Of a stretch of 64,000 bases of DNA, positions 53,169 to 61,723 are shown piece after piece. The DNA is taken from positions 1-64,000 of the forward strand of contig JBNAIG010000022.1 in NCBI GenBank assembly GCA_050031985.1, in the 5' to 3' direction. The stretch's first letter is position 1; every line of letters starts with the position of its first letter. A program made the translations under genes and the position numbers. The notes beneath the pieces are model-generated. The model searched no databases. It saw nothing but the letters and a program-made list of their open reading frames with translations, and was not told where the DNA came from. This stretch comes from SZUA-368 sp028533045. Lineage in GTDB: Bacteria > Spirochaetota > Spirochaetia > DSM-2461.

Positions 53169-54163
53169 AAAATAACCACGCAATTTACAGACAGCTGAGT
53201 ATCGTAAAACTTATAGTTATTCAGTGTAGGATAGGAGTAGATATATTCAGAATGAAGCTCTGATCGGATCTGGAGCTTATCGTCAATAAGATAGGCATTA
53301 AATCCAAGACCGGGAATAATAATGTCATTTTCCCCATCCTCGTCAATATCCTCATTAAAATAATCAAAATAAATATAGGGTTCTATCCGCTTATGTCTAA
53401 AGGAGATGCAGCTATAAAGGGAGTTGTTCCAGTAATAGTTATAGTAACGCTGTTCCATCAGCTCCATAAAGATTGTCAGGCGGTTACGGGAGGAAAATTT
53501 ATGGTCCCATTTAACCCCGACTCCATGGGCAAAGGTCTCCGCCGTACTACCGGAAATCTCATAAGCAACTTCCCAATCCTCATAATCCCATTTGATCGTT
53601 CCGGCGGCTCGTATATGGCCCGAATCATTTTCGTAGGAATCATCTGAGGAGGTGAAATTATAGAGCCCCGCCTTATAGGAGAGGGTCTTCCAGATTTCCT
53701 TCCCCAAAAGGGTAAAGCCCAACGCCCGGCCTGGAGCAATAAGATCGCTTCCCTGGGAATGATAGAGCTGTGGACGTTCTGTGGAAGACATCTCGTACTC
53801 CATTCCAAAGGGAAGTTTGGCCTGCCCTACTCTGTAACGAAGAAGATCGGATTGGTTATACTGTATATAGGCATTCTTAAGAACCGCCCCTTCATCCTCC
53901 TCTGAAGAATTCAACTCGGAAAGATCCAGGGACAAATTGAATTCCAGATCCTCCTCATAGGTACCACTCATCTTTATATCCAAATCGGTTAAAGTAAAGC
54001 CTCCCCGCCCGGGGAAATCGGTGGCCTCATAGGTCAGGGATGTACCCAAAACCAATTCCTGGTCAAACTCAATGTGCTTTCCCGATTCGATTTCAAACGC
54101 GCCCAAGGGAAAAAGCATAAAAAGACATATCAATATTAGGGGTATTTTTTTTAAATTTTGCAT
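53165..54163 (-). CDS. Outer-membrane porin, phosphate-selective (OprP/OprO-like)
   Basis: 332 residues. Signal peptide (about 5-22, LFMLFPLGAF). Mature beta-barrel with an N-terminal Asp/Ser-rich strand region and the OprP-type segment YIQYNQSDLLRYRVGQAKLPFGMEYEMSSTERPQLYH (about 107-142). Many alternating Tyr/Phe strands, ending in VVIL rather than the usual terminal Phe. Outer membrane; anion or phosphate channel by family, not proven here. In the operon of the polyphosphate-polymerase domain, so an anion channel fits. Confidence 0.8.
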   Translation of the reverse strand: MQNLKKIPLILICLFMLFPLGAFEIESGKHIEFDQELVLGTSLTYEATDFPGRGGFTLTDLDIKMSGTYEEDLEFNLSLDLSELNSSEEDEGAVLKNAYIQYNQSDLLRYRVGQAKLPFGMEYEMSSTERPQLYHSQGSDLIAPGRALGFTLLGKEIWKTLSYKAGLYNFTSSDDSYENDSGHIRAAGTIKWDYEDWEVAYEISGSTAETFAHGVGVKWDHKFSSRNRLTIFMELMEQRYYNYYWNNSLYSCISFRHKRIEPYIYFDYFNEDIDEDGENDIIIPGLGFNAYLIDDKLQIRSELHSEYIYSYPTLNNYKFYDTQLSVNCVVIL

Positions 54164-54180
54164 TACTTACAACGCCTCTT

Positions 54181-54807
54181 TTAATTAAAAGGATTATCAC
54201 CCTTATAGAAAGCCTTAATCTTAAAGGCATCCTTGAGATAATCGATACTGGTAACTTCCGTAGAGAGAATATTCAGCCCGGTTCTCTCTTTGAGTTCCTT
54301 AATAAGGTCATCCTGCCTCTCCTTATGAACCAGCTGAATATCTTCCATATCGATAGTCAGCGATTCAACCTTGGTCATGGCATTTCTCATCTCCAGCAAA
54401 AAGAGGGAGATAAAGATGAACACATTCGTAAAGATAATGAAATAAATCGACAAATGAATGGTTACCAATGAGTTCACAACGGCAAGGACGATGAAAAGAA
54501 AAAGATAGGTCATATTTCTTATGCTAATCTCATCGGTCCTGTACTGAAAAATGGAAAAGACCGCAAAAAGGCCAAAGGCAAAACCGGTTTGAATATTGGC
54601 GCTAACCAATAAACTGGTTATGAAAAAGATAAGAATATTCACTACATAAAAGGACTGAATAAACTTATGCTTACCATTAAAGCGATAATAAATATGATGA
54701 ATAATAAGATAAAGAAAGCCCAGATTTAGGGCCAAACGAAAAAAAAGGGAATAAAGTGTTTCCCTATCGATAGTTGCTAAGCTGAATATTCCATGAATGT
54801 AGGACAT
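54181..54807 (-). CDS. DUF4956 membrane protein
   Basis: 208 residues. Four or five membrane segments (about 15-125), then a cytoplasmic helical tail with EMRNAMTKVESLTIDMEDI and LKERTGLNILSTEVTSIDYLKDAF, the C-terminal DUF4956 signature. DUF4956 genes sit next to VTC-domain polyphosphate polymerases in many bacteria and are the proposed membrane partner. The start overlaps the VTC gene by 31 bases, which points to tight coupling. Confidence 0.88.
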   Translation of the reverse strand: MSYIHGIFSLATIDRETLYSLFFRLALNLGFLYLIIHHIYYRFNGKHKFIQSFYVVNILIFFITSLLVSANIQTGFAFGLFAVFSIFQYRTDEISIRNMTYLFLFIVLAVVNSLVTIHLSIYFIIFTNVFIFISLFLLEMRNAMTKVESLTIDMEDIQLVHKERQDDLIKELKERTGLNILSTEVTSIDYLKDAFKIKAFYKGDNPFN

Positions 54808-55592
54808 GGTTGTACCTCCTCAACCCTACTTATATAATTAATTTTTTCTAATTTGCGGATTAATGGCTTAAAACGGTTAATCTTGACATCTTCCCGGGTA
54901 CTGGCGATTCCCACGCAATATTTGCTAATTCCGGTTTGCATAATTTTATGGGTTCGGAGAGCATTCTCCATAATGGACTTCTCGCTTCCGTGATTTCTTT
55001 TTATTTCCATAATAAAAAGATTCCCGAGAATATCGTTCTTGGACTCATGATTGAATCGCAAGTTAAAATCCAGAGTAATGCGCTCGGTAAAATCCTTGTT
55101 TACAAAGGTAATTCTTCGATAGGAAACATCCAGCATGGGTACGAGCTGATCGGAGAAAGCTTCGAGACTTTTATCAAGGTTAATGAAATCCAGAAACTCC
55201 TTATCCAAAGGGGCATCCTTAGCTTCCCGGTTGATTCTCTTTTTTACGGTGGTACCCTTATTGTTTTTGAACTTTATCTCATCAAAGACAAGACCGGAGT
55301 CCCTATATTCCCGGGTTCGGATTTTGTAGCGATTGGTACGGCCATTCTGATGGGCTGTGTAAAGTTTGAAGTCAGGCGTATCCATATAGGTGGTCTCATA
55401 ACTGAAATTCCGAATACCCTGATGGGAGAGCACATAGTAATCATCACTGACAGACTGAAGAAGGAGCACAAGCTGGTCTAGAGAACCGACATACTTCGTA
55501 TCGGTTCTGGAAAGAAGGGATACCCGGGATAAATCTTTTAGGGAGACCGGCTCCATCCGTTCAATTCTATTGTTTATTACTGTCTTTAACAT
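54777..55592 (-). CDS. VTC-domain polyphosphate polymerase-like protein
   Basis: 271 residues, ATG after GGAGGGAG. Basic tunnel residues of the VTC/CYTH-like fold are visible: RTDTKY (about 29-34), RYKIRTREY (88-96), DEIKFK (104-109), and IMEIKRNHG. Yeast Vtc4 makes polyphosphate from ATP with this fold. No membrane segment; cytoplasmic. Together with DUF4956 it may make and feed polyphosphate or another anionic chain outward (inference). First gene of the operon. Confidence 0.9.
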   Translation of the reverse strand: MLKTVINNRIERMEPVSLKDLSRVSLLSRTDTKYVGSLDQLVLLLQSVSDDYYVLSHQGIRNFSYETTYMDTPDFKLYTAHQNGRTNRYKIRTREYRDSGLVFDEIKFKNNKGTTVKKRINREAKDAPLDKEFLDFINLDKSLEAFSDQLVPMLDVSYRRITFVNKDFTERITLDFNLRFNHESKNDILGNLFIMEIKRNHGSEKSIMENALRTHKIMQTGISKYCVGIASTREDVKINRFKPLIRKLEKINYISRVEEVQPCPTFMEYSA

Positions 55593-55716
55593 AGGGCAAC
55601 TCCCTCCTCTTTTTTACTGATTGTTTCTAAAGCAAGTTAAGAGTAAGAGAATTACACATATTTGAGAATGAATGGAAATCTAACTGAAGATTAACGAAAT
55701 ATAAACAACGGCAACC

Positions 55717-55730
55717 CCCGCCCCAGCGGG
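55717..55730. terminator. GC-rich hairpin downstream of ettA
   Basis: CCCGC-CCCA-GCGGG, within a longer CCCCG/CGGGG arrangement, between the end of ettA and the VTC operon start. No clear T-run, so termination is only likely. Confidence 0.45.
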
Positions 55731-55754
55731 ACGGGGATCCCTATGAAGGGAGAA

Positions 55755-57437
55755 TTAATCCCGCGTAAGCGAACGGTATTTAATTCGGTGGGGCTGATCT
55801 GCCTCAATCCCCAGACGACGCTTCTTGTCCTCTTCGTACTCGGAGAAGTTACCTTCGAACCAAAAGGCGTTGGACTCCCCTTCGAAGGCCAGAATATGGG
55901 TCGCCACCCTATCCAGGAACCAACGGTCATGGGAAATCACCACGGCGCAGCCGGCGAAATTCTCCAACCCCTCTTCCAGCGCCCGGATCGTATTAACGTC
56001 CAGGTCATTGGTGGGCTCATCAAGAAGCAGCACGTTGGCCCCCTCCTTGAGCATCATGGCCAGGTTAATGCGATTTCTCTCACCACCGGAGAGTACGCCC
56101 ACCTTCTTCTGCTGGTCCGCCCCGTTAAAGTTAAACTGGGATACGAAAGCCCGGGAGTTCATCTCCCGGCTGCCCAGCTTAATAAGGTCCTGACCGTCGG
56201 AAATCTGTTCCCACACGGACTTATCACCATCCAGTTTTTCCCGGGTCTGATCCACATAGGCCAGCTTGACCGTGTCGCCCAGGCGCAGGGAACCGGCGTC
56301 AGGCGTATCCTGCCCGGTAATCATCTTAAACAGGGTGGTCTTACCGGCACCGTTCGCCCCGATAATCCCCACAATGCCTCCGGGGGGCAGTTTAAAAGAG
56401 AGATTTTCATAAAGAAGTCGTTCTCCAAACCCCTTGGAAACATTATCCGCTTCTATAACCACATCGCCCAAACGGGGGCCGGGAGGAATAAAGAGCTGCA
56501 GGTCTTTCATGCGCTCTTCGTTCTGCTGACTTAATAAATTTTCGTAAGAGCTGATACGGGCCTTACCCTTGGCGTGGCGGCCTTTGGGAGTCATCTTGAT
56601 CCACTCCAGCTCCTGTTTCAGGGTTTTCTGGCGATTGGATTCGGCCTTTTCTTCCTGGGCCAGACGCTTCTGTTTCTGATCGAGCCAGCTGGAGTAGTTT
56701 CCCTTCCAGGGGATTCCTTCGCCCCGGTCGAGCTCCAGAATCCAGCCGGCCACATTATCCAGGAAGTAACGGTCATGGGTTACGGCGATAATGGTACCTT
56801 CATAACGCTGAAGGTGGTGCTCCAACCAGGCTACCGATTCGGCGTCCAGGTGGTTGGTCGGCTCATCCAAGAGGAGGATGTCCGGTTTTTTCAGCAGAAG
56901 GCGGCACAAAGCCACACGGCGCTTTTCTCCCCCGGAAAGAACGGCTACATTGGCATCCCCCGGAGGACAGCGCAAAGCATCCATAGCCAGTTCCAGGCGG
57001 GAGTCCAGCTCCCAGGCATCGAGAGCTTCCAATCGGTCCTGAACCACACCCTGCCGTTCCAGAAGGACGTTCATTTCGTCGTCGGTCATCTCCTCGCAGA
57101 ACTTCATGTTGATTTCGTCGTATTCCTTGAGCAGGTCCACCGTCTCCTGGGCGCCCTCCTCAACAATCTCGCGGACCGTCTTGGACTCGTCCAGCTGGGG
57201 CTCCTGCTCCAGATAACCGATGGTATACCCGTCGGAAAGCACCGTCTCGCCGGTAAATTCCTCATCCACCCCGGCCAAAATGCGCAAAAGGGTACTCTTA
57301 CCGGCCCCGTTCAGACCGAGCACCCCGATCTTCGCCCCGTAAAAATAGGAGAGGTAGATGTCCTTAAGGACCTGTTTCTGATTGTGGAACTTACTCACGC
57401 CCACCATGGAATAGATTACTTTCTTGTCGTCAGCCAT
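55755..57437 (-). CDS. ettA: Energy-dependent translational throttle protein EttA (ABC-F)
   Basis: 560 residues, two ABC domains. First: Walker A GLNGAGKS (41-48), signature LSGGEKRR, Walker B LLLDEPTNHLD. Second: GANGAGKT, LSGGERNR, LLLDEPTNDLD. The arm and PtIM linker (about 245-320: ARISSYENLLSQQNEERMKDLQL) are of the EttA type. A cytoplasmic ribosome-bound ATPase that gates the first elongation step according to ATP/ADP level. ATG 57435-57437. Confidence 0.95.
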   Translation of the reverse strand: MADDKKVIYSMVGVSKFHNQKQVLKDIYLSYFYGAKIGVLGLNGAGKSTLLRILAGVDEEFTGETVLSDGYTIGYLEQEPQLDESKTVREIVEEGAQETVDLLKEYDEINMKFCEEMTDDEMNVLLERQGVVQDRLEALDAWELDSRLELAMDALRCPPGDANVAVLSGGEKRRVALCRLLLKKPDILLLDEPTNHLDAESVAWLEHHLQRYEGTIIAVTHDRYFLDNVAGWILELDRGEGIPWKGNYSSWLDQKQKRLAQEEKAESNRQKTLKQELEWIKMTPKGRHAKGKARISSYENLLSQQNEERMKDLQLFIPPGPRLGDVVIEADNVSKGFGERLLYENLSFKLPPGGIVGIIGANGAGKTTLFKMITGQDTPDAGSLRLGDTVKLAYVDQTREKLDGDKSVWEQISDGQDLIKLGSREMNSRAFVSQFNFNGADQQKKVGVLSGGERNRINLAMMLKEGANVLLLDEPTNDLDVNTIRALEEGLENFAGCAVVISHDRWFLDRVATHILAFEGESNAFWFEGNFSEYEEDKKRRLGIEADQPHRIKYRSLTRD

Positions 57438-57469
57438 GGTGAGAGTTTACATCCTGTAACAGGAATTGA

Positions 57470-57952
57470 TCAAGCAAGCTTTTGGGAAATATCTTCCATG
57501 ACACGATCCGTATTGTGCTTGGTCTGGAAATCCTTGGTAATAAAGGAAGTCACCGGAGCTTCGGATTTTTCGTTAAATACGATGTCATGGCCGACACACA
57601 AACCTACGGCCACATTCAACTCGGTTTTCGCTTCATTAAGAAAAGCCGCCTGACCCGCCGGATTACAAAGGATTTTTTCTCCCCCGCCGGAAAAAAGTTC
57701 CTCCCCTTTGAGGCTTCCATATTTACAATCTATAGCAAATACTTCAAAGTCCTCATCAAGAAACCGTTTGATCACGTCCGCTTCTTTCGTAAAAGTCTTA
57801 CAGTGGGCGATTCCAATTTTCTTAATTCCCTCAGACTTGGCAAAGTCCCGAATCTTTTCAATGCGATTAGTACCGATACCGCCTACCTGATCGGCGGATT
57901 CCATTATTTTTCTAAAGGGTGTTTCATATAAATTCTTCATGATTTGTATCAT
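57470..57952 (-). CDS. DUF1847 domain-containing protein
   Basis: 160 residues. DUF1847 pattern of conserved Cys/Gly motifs: IGIAHCKTF (Cys51), AIDCKYGS (Cys77), ILCNPAGQA (Cys97), VGLCVGHD (Cys119). The four Cys probably bind a metal or Fe-S cluster. Found in anaerobes, no known function. Neither possible start (57952 or the ATG at 57940) has a ribosome site. Confidence 0.82.
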   Translation of the reverse strand: MIQIMKNLYETPFRKIMESADQVGGIGTNRIEKIRDFAKSEGIKKIGIAHCKTFTKEADVIKRFLDEDFEVFAIDCKYGSLKGEELFSGGGEKILCNPAGQAAFLNEAKTELNVAVGLCVGHDIVFNEKSEAPVTSFITKDFQTKHNTDRVMEDISQKLA

Positions 57953-58034
57953 AAAAAGAAATGTCCCCTTTGTTTAGTACGAAAGAAGCGATTTCATTAC
58001 ATTTTTACATTAAACAATTAGAATTAACCTTTCC

Positions 58035-59960
58035 CTAGTCCTTATCCCCCTCCAAAAGCGACTCAATAGTTTCTACAACCATTTGCGGCTGATGTCCAAA
58101 GAAAGCCTTAACAACGGTCCCCTCCCCGTCTATGATAAATCCCCGTCCAAAGGGCATGTTCCCCACATCGGGCTGGCCAAAAATCTCTCCTCCCACGGAA
58201 CCGTCCTCATCAAAAAGGAGAGGAGCTCTCTGGTAAAATCGATCTGACCAGAAATCGACCCACTCTTCTGTTTCCCCCTCCTTATCGGCCTGATTGATTA
58301 TCCAGGTTTCTACTTGGGGATTATCTTCAAAATACTTGATGATACTGCTCTGCATATCCGCTTCGGCGGAGGGACAGGCGGGGCACCAGGTGCCAAAAAC
58401 CTGAACCCATATGATTTTGCCGTTATAATCGGACAGAGTGATTTGTTCCCCTTCCGGCTCCCCTAACAAGGGCAGAGTGAAATCCGGTACAGTCTCGCCG
58501 GGATCCAGAGTCGACGTTTTGCCGAAAAGCTGAATAGGGATGATCGATTCATCGGGATCGTTGGAAGAAATCAGCATAATGCGGCTCTGATCCTCCTTCC
58601 CTCCTCTGTAGCGGACGGAAAAGGTAAGCGATTCTCCCGGAGCGAGAGAACAGGGGGCCAGATCGGTCGAAAAATCACCGAAAGGAAGGTCGACCCGGTC
58701 AATAAGCAGATCGGAGGCACCCGAGTTATTTACAGTCAGAGTCATTTCGCCCCCCTCTGCGGGAAAGCGAAGCCGTTGGGAACTAAGATTGATATCGGTC
58801 ACTGACGACTCTTCCCGGGGGACCAGTCGGAATACATCGGTACTGTTCCAGCTTGAAACCAAAAGCCTGTCGTCCCCGAGAGAACCGACACCAAAGGAAG
58901 TACGGATGGAAGCCCCGCTCCCGGTCCTCCCTAAATTTTCCCAGGCGGCCAGGCTAAGAGCTGTCCCCTCTCCCGGCGCCAGAACGGCCACACCGGAAAA
59001 TGTGGACACCACCAGATAGTCCCCGATCAGGCACATATCCTCAGCACACCCGTCGAGGGGAAAAATCTCCCGGCTCTCAATATCTCCCTCCAGATAAGCA
59101 CAGACTCCGGCTCCGCCCGATGCCAGATACACTATCCCGTTCTGCACTTCAACAGACTGGGCTGTCCCCGCAGCAGAATCACTTGTCTCACCGGCAATAA
59201 TCCCGGGGGATTCAACATCGGAAATATCGACAATTTTCAATCCCCCCGCCCCGTCGGCCACATAAAGAAGATCCCCGCTCACAGCTAAATCAAAGGCATC
59301 GGTAAACCCCTCTTCAAGGGAGCCGACAAGTTTAGGTTTTTCCGGATTTTCCAGGGAGTATATCCTGATTCCCTTGTCGTGGGCGGCCACATAGAGGCGG
59401 GAACCGGACAGTTCCATCTTCTCGTAAAAAGTATCCTCTTCCGCTATCCCGTTAAGAGTGACGATTTCATTGCCGTCGATCCGGGCCATGCCGAATCCCA
59501 GGGTGGAGGCCCTTTTACTTGACTGATGCTGATTCAGGTAGATATATTTATCCTGATAAACGACAAGATCCCGTCCGCCGCTGCGGGTATTCCTAAAGAG
59601 GTTATCCTTGGAACCTGCCAAACTCATGGTATCCAGGTCTATGAGAGTTAAGGCGGTAGAACTGTTCACAATCATCCGGTTGCCGGAAATCTCCGCCCCG
59701 TCCAGCAGATGGTCCACTTGGCGCTTACTGCTCTCGGCCGATTTCTCTTTCCAGGTTGATTTCGCTCCTGCTTGACCCCTTGATTCCCGCCTGGTCGAAG
59801 AATCACCCCGAGCGGCCTGCCTTCCGGAAGAAGATTCCTCCCGGGCGGCCTGATAAATATAACGGCCCTCCGGCTCAAGCACTAAGGGAGAAACATCCTC
59901 ACCCCATAACAGGGAAGAGAACAGAAGAAACAGTAGCGAAATAGAAAAATAGCCTTTCAT
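58035..59960 (-). CDS. Secreted beta-propeller / thioredoxin-like fusion protein
   Basis: 641 residues. Signal peptide (about 3-20), an Arg/Ser-rich linker, LVIVD-type beta-propeller repeats (about 90-385: GIRIYSLENPEKPKLVGSL, GLKIVDISDVESPGI), a choice-of-anchor/ASH-like beta domain (about 390-485), then a TlpA/AhpC-type thioredoxin domain with the CPAC site (Cys526, Cys529). Exported, so it likely carries out disulfide exchange or redox sensing outside the cytoplasm. The propeller may bind a surface partner. The architecture is unusual for a TlpA-like protein. Confidence 0.85.
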   Translation of the reverse strand: MKGYFSISLLFLLFSSLLWGEDVSPLVLEPEGRYIYQAAREESSSGRQAARGDSSTRRESRGQAGAKSTWKEKSAESSKRQVDHLLDGAEISGNRMIVNSSTALTLIDLDTMSLAGSKDNLFRNTRSGGRDLVVYQDKYIYLNQHQSSKRASTLGFGMARIDGNEIVTLNGIAEEDTFYEKMELSGSRLYVAAHDKGIRIYSLENPEKPKLVGSLEEGFTDAFDLAVSGDLLYVADGAGGLKIVDISDVESPGIIAGETSDSAAGTAQSVEVQNGIVYLASGGAGVCAYLEGDIESREIFPLDGCAEDMCLIGDYLVVSTFSGVAVLAPGEGTALSLAAWENLGRTGSGASIRTSFGVGSLGDDRLLVSSWNSTDVFRLVPREESSVTDINLSSQRLRFPAEGGEMTLTVNNSGASDLLIDRVDLPFGDFSTDLAPCSLAPGESLTFSVRYRGGKEDQSRIMLISSNDPDESIIPIQLFGKTSTLDPGETVPDFTLPLLGEPEGEQITLSDYNGKIIWVQVFGTWCPACPSAEADMQSSIIKYFEDNPQVETWIINQADKEGETEEWVDFWSDRFYQRAPLLFDEDGSVGGEIFGQPDVGNMPFGRGFIIDGEGTVVKAFFGHQPQMVVETIESLLEGDKD

Positions 59961-60023
59961 GACAACCCCTTTTACAATTGTTATGGGTTACACTGTATAG
60001 GCAAAATATGAAGGAAGTATGTA

Positions 60024-60638
60024 TCAACTCTCGCTCACGGCTAATTTGGCTGCAAAACCAATTAAAATCACACCAAAACTCTGCTGAATCCGCTGCATAA
60101 CCTTCTCCGAACCGAGAAGAAACTGCTTAAAGGAGTTGGCTAGCACACCGTAAAGAATAAAGACAACCAGAGTCATAACCATAAAGATCAGACTTAAACC
60201 GATCATCTGCACCGAATAGCTCAAAGGGGAATCGGTTAAAAATTGAGGCAAAAAGGAGAGAAAGAACAGAGTCAGCTTGGGGTTCAGCAAGTTCAGAAGA
60301 ATCCCTTTCCCGATGATTTTTAGGGCCTGCCCTTTTCCTTTCTCTTCATCCAGCTGAATTAGATTCCTGTTCCTGATCAAATCGACTCCCAGATAAACCA
60401 GGTAGAGGACACCAATGATTTTGACTATCTGGAAGATTCTTGCGCTTGTATGGAGCAGAGCGGAAATCCCCAAAATTCCGGCGGCCAGATGGGGTATAAT
60501 TCCTAAAGTACAGCCGAGCGCCGCAAGAAGGCTCTCCCGTTTCCCACCGGACAATCCGTTGGAAACCGTATAAATCACCCCCGTCCCCGGAATCAGTACC
60601 ACCACCAAAGCAGTAATCAAAAATGCACCACTGATCAT
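60024..60638 (-). CDS. LysE family amino acid exporter
   Basis: 204 residues, five or six membrane helices. The family entry GTGVIYTVSNGLSGGKRESLLAALGCTLG (about 18-46) matches the LysE/RhtB family, which exports amino acids such as lysine, threonine or homoserine. Starts 3 bases after the Ldh stop; third gene of the MocR-Ldh-LysE operon. Confidence 0.92.
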   Translation of the reverse strand: MISGAFLITALVVVLIPGTGVIYTVSNGLSGGKRESLLAALGCTLGIIPHLAAGILGISALLHTSARIFQIVKIIGVLYLVYLGVDLIRNRNLIQLDEEKGKGQALKIIGKGILLNLLNPKLTLFFLSFLPQFLTDSPLSYSVQMIGLSLIFMVMTLVVFILYGVLANSFKQFLLGSEKVMQRIQQSFGVILIGFAAKLAVSES

Positions 60639-60641
60639 AAC

Positions 60642-61667
60642 TTAACCTTTAAACCCTTCCTTAAACACCAGGGCCTCCAACTCACCTTCGATCACAACCC
60701 CTTCGGCCCGTGACTTTTTCAACGCCGTCCAACCTCGCTGTCCGGGATAGCGCACCCCCGAACCGCCGGGAACCGGCTCAGTAGCCAGAATCCAGTCGCT
60801 AAGCTGGGTCATGAGAACGTCGTAGCCCTCCATACCGCCCAGGGCGTCGATTTTCAAAGCAAAAACATGCACATTTTGCCCCCCTTCGGAGTTCCGGTTG
60901 GCGGGCATGGCTCCGGCGGCGGCGGTCATCGCTTCAATAAGGTAGGCCAGAGCGGTTCCCCGGAAGCCGTAGTGTTCGCCGCCGAAGGGCATAATCGTCC
61001 CGCCCCGTTTTGTCACGCGGGCGTTGTCTGAGGGTATTCCGTCCCGGTCCAGGTATAGTTTCTCCGGCGTTTTCTCTCCGGAGCGTGCCAGACGCAGGGT
61101 CTTCCCATAGGAGATGGCGGCAGTGGAAAAATCGGCCACCAGAGGATTCTCTTTGTAGCCGCCCGTGCCCAGGGGGAAGGAGAAGGCCATGGGGTTTGTA
61201 TTAAACCGGGCCTCCTTTCCGCCAAAAGGTGGGGTAAGAGGAACGTCGGAAGACTGATTCCAGCTCATCATCAGGTAGCCTTTGCGGGCCCAGTAAGCCA
61301 GGTGGTACCCCATGGTTCCCACCCATCCCCCGTTGGTAAGGGACACAAATCCCAGGCCGTGAAGATCGGCAAGCCCGGCGGCTTTCTCCGACCCCCAGAG
61401 GATTGGTTCCACAGCGGGGGTACGGGAGCAATCGGCCACAAGAAGGGCGCCAAATTCGCTTTTTACGACGGGAGGGACAATATGCTCCGGCCTTTTTCTT
61501 ATGCTGTTGAGCATATTCTGCAAGGGGGGAAGACCGTGAGTGTCTGTGCCAAAAGCGTGTACTTCTACCTGGGCGCGGGCCATGGCGCGGGAGCGGGGCT
61601 CTTCTATTCCCAGAGTAACCAATCTATCCGTGTAAAAATCGATGAGGCGGTTGATGTCGACAATCAT
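60642..61667 (-). CDS. Malate/L-lactate dehydrogenase (Ldh) family oxidoreductase
   Basis: About 341 residues from the ATG at 61665-61667; the in-frame extension upstream is rejected because a promoter (TATAAT, 61674-61679) overlaps it. Family motifs: GTDTHGLPPL (His and Asp near residue 50), SLTNGGWVGTMGYHLAYWA, NPMAFSFPLG, DFSTAAISYGK. Type 2 malate/lactate dehydrogenases with an NADH-Rossmann-like fold; members also reduce ureidoglycolate, 2,3-diketo-L-gulonate or cyclic imino acids. In the MocR-LysE operon an amino-acid-derived 2-oxo acid or imino acid is plausible (inference). Confidence 0.88.
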   Translation of the reverse strand: MIVDINRLIDFYTDRLVTLGIEEPRSRAMARAQVEVHAFGTDTHGLPPLQNMLNSIRKRPEHIVPPVVKSEFGALLVADCSRTPAVEPILWGSEKAAGLADLHGLGFVSLTNGGWVGTMGYHLAYWARKGYLMMSWNQSSDVPLTPPFGGKEARFNTNPMAFSFPLGTGGYKENPLVADFSTAAISYGKTLRLARSGEKTPEKLYLDRDGIPSDNARVTKRGGTIMPFGGEHYGFRGTALAYLIEAMTAAAGAMPANRNSEGGQNVHVFALKIDALGGMEGYDVLMTQLSDWILATEPVPGGSGVRYPGQRGWTALKKSRAEGVVIEGELEALVFKEGFKG

Positions 61668-61673
61668 AGGCTC

Positions 61674-61702
61674 ATTATAACAGGAGCCCGCCCCATGGTC
61701 CA
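61674..61702 (-). promoter_or_regulatory. Internal promoter of the Ldh gene
   Basis: -10 TATAAT (61674-61679) and -35 TGGACC (61697-61702), 17-base spacer. The predicted start point is at the ATG, so the message may be leaderless. It lies in the short gap after the MocR gene. Confidence 0.45.
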
Positions 61703-61723
61703 CCGGGCCACCCGTGGATTTAA

